DNA from: Rotaria sp. Silwood1
Taxonomy: Eukaryota; Rotifera; Eurotatoria; Philodinida; Philodinidae
NCBI GenBank assembly: GCA_905250075.1
Contig: CAJNOP010000175.1
Coordinates: forward strand, 249,470-313,469
DNA length: 64,000 bases
Reading direction: 5' to 3'
The notes below the pieces were generated by a model. It made no database searches. It worked only from the letters and a program-made list of their open reading frames with translations, and was not told where the DNA came from. Positions 61,435 through 64,000 of this stretch are shown here, one piece after another (the first letter of the stretch is position 1; each line of letters starts with the position of its first letter). Made by a program: the position numbers and the translations under genes.

Positions 61435-61573
61435 CTACATCGATACACAACTTGATGATTCTTTGGTTATTGTTGTGTTTGTTGTTCCAGGTTGAGACTC
61501 CTCAGATATTAGAGCTTCATTTACATTGTTAAATTCTGCACGAATATTAGTGTCGTCATTTATTGAATAAAAA
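61435..61573 (-). CDS. Orphan terminal exon, Ser/Thr-rich tail
   Basis: A GTATTTTAG acceptor (61574) opens a frame reading FYSINDDTNIRAEFNNVNEA, LISEESQPGTTNTTITKESS and ends CVSM before TAG. It looks like a disordered C-terminal tail. Its upstream exons are not apparent; the opposite strand at 61800-61928 also has an exon-like frame (SEWGTVSVNIWIQFLFDGTK). Confidence is low. Confidence 0.28.
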
Positions 61574-62256
61574 CTAAAATACAAATTTATTTTATAAATA
61601 TTATGTCAAGTACATATGACACAAAGATAAGAAATGAAAGGAAAAACAAACGACTTATTGATCTTAATTTTGATCCAAATATAAAAAACATTAATAAAAA
61701 GCTAAATTAATAAAATAGATGCTAACAATAATCAGTCCATTGTTCACCAATATTGTTCTCTATAAATGTCTCTGCAATGACGCCACAATATCTATCGAAA
61801 AATACTATTTATTTCAGTTAAAGATCAGTAATTCAGAATGGGGTACAGTAAGTGTAAATATATGGATACAGTTTCTTTTTGATGGTACAAAAACACAAAA
61901 TTGGATACAATATCCTAAGATAGGTTAAATTTGACAATTATGTTTTAACTCCAGTTGTTAAGATGTGTGCTAGGGATAAAGGCGAGAGTAGTCGTACTAA
62001 TTCAACGTAAAACTTTCAGTCATTGTTTTCTATAAACATATATGTGAGTTTTACAAAAGTGAAGTAGTTCAATAAGTGCTGCTGCACTGAATTCTCTCCT
62101 AATATGAGAATAAAATGTATAACACATGCTTTCTTGCATTTTTTATTGAACAGAAAACAAAAACAAAGTCTATGACATGTACATTTACAAAAATGACTGA
62201 CTGAATCGTTACGTATAATGCGTATAATATAAAATATCTAATTATCAAATGAGTTT

Positions 62257-63251
62257 TTATTTTGGTTTCAATGTTTGACCTGTTTGTATTTTTCGTACAT
62301 GAGGTTCATTCATCTTTGGTGAGCTGAGTAAAAAATCGACCGTAGCAGCAGTCGTAGCACAAACAATACCATAGACTTGAGCTAAACGAAGAAGTGCTTG
62401 CACATCGGCAGTATGAGGATGAGAATCCAATGGATCAATAAAAAAAATGAGAATATCAAGTTCTCGTGAAGTAATTTTTGCACCTAATTGCTGATCACCA
62501 CCTAACGGACCACTTTCAAATTTAGTGACAGGTATTTGAAGCTCTTTTTCGACTAATGATCCAGTCGTACCCGTACCATACAATTTATGTTTAGCAAGTA
62601 TGTCACGATGTTGTCGAAGACATTCAATCAATTCAGTCTTCTTATTATTGTGAGCAACTAGAGCAATTCGTTTTATTTCACCCATTACAACAAGATTGGA
62701 TATGTCCTAACAAAGGTCAAAACAGAAATGATTTATTCTTTCTAATTTTCTTTTCCTTATCAAAGATTCAAGAAGTATTCACCGTTTGAGTTTTGGAATC
62801 ATTTTCATGCTTATAAATCATTTCAGCAAGATATTGATCGTTTTTTTCCCTTATAATCATACTAGTTAAGAAACGATTGCCTCCATTGGTAAGACCTACT
62901 TCAGGAGCTACACAACAAAAAAGATGTGCCAATGTAAAAAAAAGAAAATAAATAAAACTTTACTGTTTTCAGCATAAAATTCTTGCAGTGCGCTCTGAAA
63001 AAAAAATATTCAGAATGAATTGATTCGAAGATCAAAGTGAGTTGTTTTTCTTTTATATAAAAATGATGGCGTAACTTACATTTAAGTTCCATTGGTGTTG
63101 ATTAAGATAGCGAATTGAATCTTCGAAATTGAAACAAGTTACAGCCTAAAATTAACAATAGTGAGATAACTAACGACAATAGTAACAGATTTACTTGAAA
63201 ATAATCGAGAATTTGTCCTCGTGATTGAAATTGTGTTTCGTTGCGTTTCAT
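62257..63251 (-). CDS. mgsA-like: UBA-like domain - methylglyoxal synthase fusion (five exons)
   Basis: Exons 63195-63251, 63080-63145, 62963-62993, 62783-62907 and 62257-62706, all in phase, give 242 aa. Residues about 10-45 (GQILDYFQAVTCFNFEDSIR, then YLNQHQWNLNSALQEFYAEN) look like a UBA-type three-helix domain. A charged linker ends SKTQTDISNLVV. Residues 101-242 are a full bacterial-type methylglyoxal synthase: IALVAHNNKK, GTGTTG phosphate loop, SGPLGGDQQLGA with Asp164, and PHTADVQALLRLA with His191 and Asp194, matching Asp71/His98/Asp101 of the E. coli enzyme. MgsA converts dihydroxyacetone phosphate to methylglyoxal, bypassing lower glycolysis. It is essentially bacterial, so horizontal transfer followed by intron gain and fusion is inferred. 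Last exon alone also has an ATG (62685), so a shorter protein is possible. Confidence 0.82.
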
Positions 63252-64000
63252 TTTATCAATGAAATTATTAATCTATAATTAGAAACGGTCGACTAATAAT
63301 GATATTATTTGTCACATTAATCATGGGACGAGTATGCAAAACAAAAAAGTAATTTTTATGATCGACTTGACGGTTTTGAATTGAATGATCTGATTTTAAT
63401 AGTTATCCGAGATCTTAATCATCATACATGTACTAATAAATTCGAAACAAAGCGACAATTATTTGATCTCTGAAGCATCAGTTTTGACGTAATGGTTAAG
63501 GTAGAAATCTTAGAAACTAAGTACTTGGCATTTATAGGATTTTTGTATTTACGATATGAATCCGTGATTGCAATTATTTCAAGTCGATTTTTACATCATA
63601 TTTACATACCTTTAAGTAATGTCGAATGATATTGGTATCAAATCTGTGATTTCAAATAATAATATTATATTCTTTCCGTGACATTCGTTTTTATAGCATC
63701 AAAAACGGAAGAAACAGCTGCTTGGAATTTTCTCAATTGATACCTTCATTAATGGATATATCAATGCATGACATTTGAAACACCCACTGAGTGTATGGCA
63801 AAAGATGACGTTGCGACATGACTCTCATTTTTATATCATTATTGCACAAGAGAAAGTTGTAGTGTTCCGTTGACAACATTACATTTGATGACTAATAATA
63901 ACCTGAAAGGTAAACGAAATACATCACACGTCTTTCTACATCATTTCTATTCTTTCGTTCTGTACAGGTGTTTTTCTTTTCGTTTAATATGGCAGAGAAA
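63252..64000. other. Upstream flank of the methylglyoxal synthase gene
   Basis: A CTATAATTAG acceptor (63273-63274) lies 21 nt upstream of the proposed ATG, so a 5' UTR exon or spliced-leader site is likely. The remainder to the window end is AT-rich and I see no gene in it. Confidence 0.45.

Noticed and set aside
1..64000. CRISPR arrays, rRNA genes, prokaryotic operons or phage genes
   Set aside because: No regularly spaced repeat-spacer structure, rRNA-like sequence or phage-type gene order is visible; the window is clearly eukaryotic.

Overview
The window looks like nuclear DNA of a bdelloid rotifer (my inference). The DNA is AT-rich and its genes carry many short GT-AG introns. The gene families (arginine ADP-ribosyltransferases joined to WWE or TPR domains, F-box proteins with degenerate leucine-rich tails, NLR-like NACHT genes, FG-GAP propellers and a bacterial-type metabolic gene) fit what I know of bdelloids. 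Nothing points to a prokaryote or virus. A run of 100 Ns at 34756-34855 is a scaffold gap. Exon borders were worked out by eye from splice motifs and reading phase.

Layout. 1-10.6 kb: a ten-exon SLC12A9-type cation-chloride cotransporter-family gene, followed 241 bp later on the same strand by a two-exon TIP41/TIPRL gene. Intron 4 of the SLC12A9 gene holds a 1.7 kb hAT-like element with an 8-bp target duplication. 11.7-18 kb: a WWE-ADP-ribosyltransferase (minus), a foldback element built of 15-mer arms, and a membrane protein with three two-helix units (minus). 18-24.5 kb: mostly non-coding, with a 605-bp inverted-repeat element, small hairpins and a few orphan exons. 24.5-32 kb: a complete 19-exon vault PARP (PARP4) gene. 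33-34.5 kb: a small four-exon acidic gene with duplicated exons. 34.7-39.5 kb (minus): an NWD1-like DUF4062-NACHT gene whose 3' end is lost in the gap. 43.2-45.4 kb (minus): an intronless ART-TPR gene. 50.8-51.9 kb: an FG-GAP protein with seven repeats of exactly 49 residues. 54.2-57.6 kb (minus): a two-exon F-box gene. 62.3-63.3 kb (minus): a five-exon gene joining a UBA-like domain in frame to a bacterial-type methylglyoxal synthase.

Themes. Three structurally different NAD-dependent ADP-ribosyltransferases (WWE-ART, PARP4, ART-TPR) and an NLR-like NACHT protein lie within 34 kb. Short hairpins with GGTGTGGGTGTG-like arms recur through the intergenic DNA and resemble interstitial telomere-like sequence. 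Four genes have a 3' splice acceptor directly against the ATG, as expected for spliced-leader trans-splicing. The strongest candidates for something undescribed are the UBA-methylglyoxal synthase fusion, the telomere-like hairpin family, the 49-residue propeller and the acidic repeated-exon gene.
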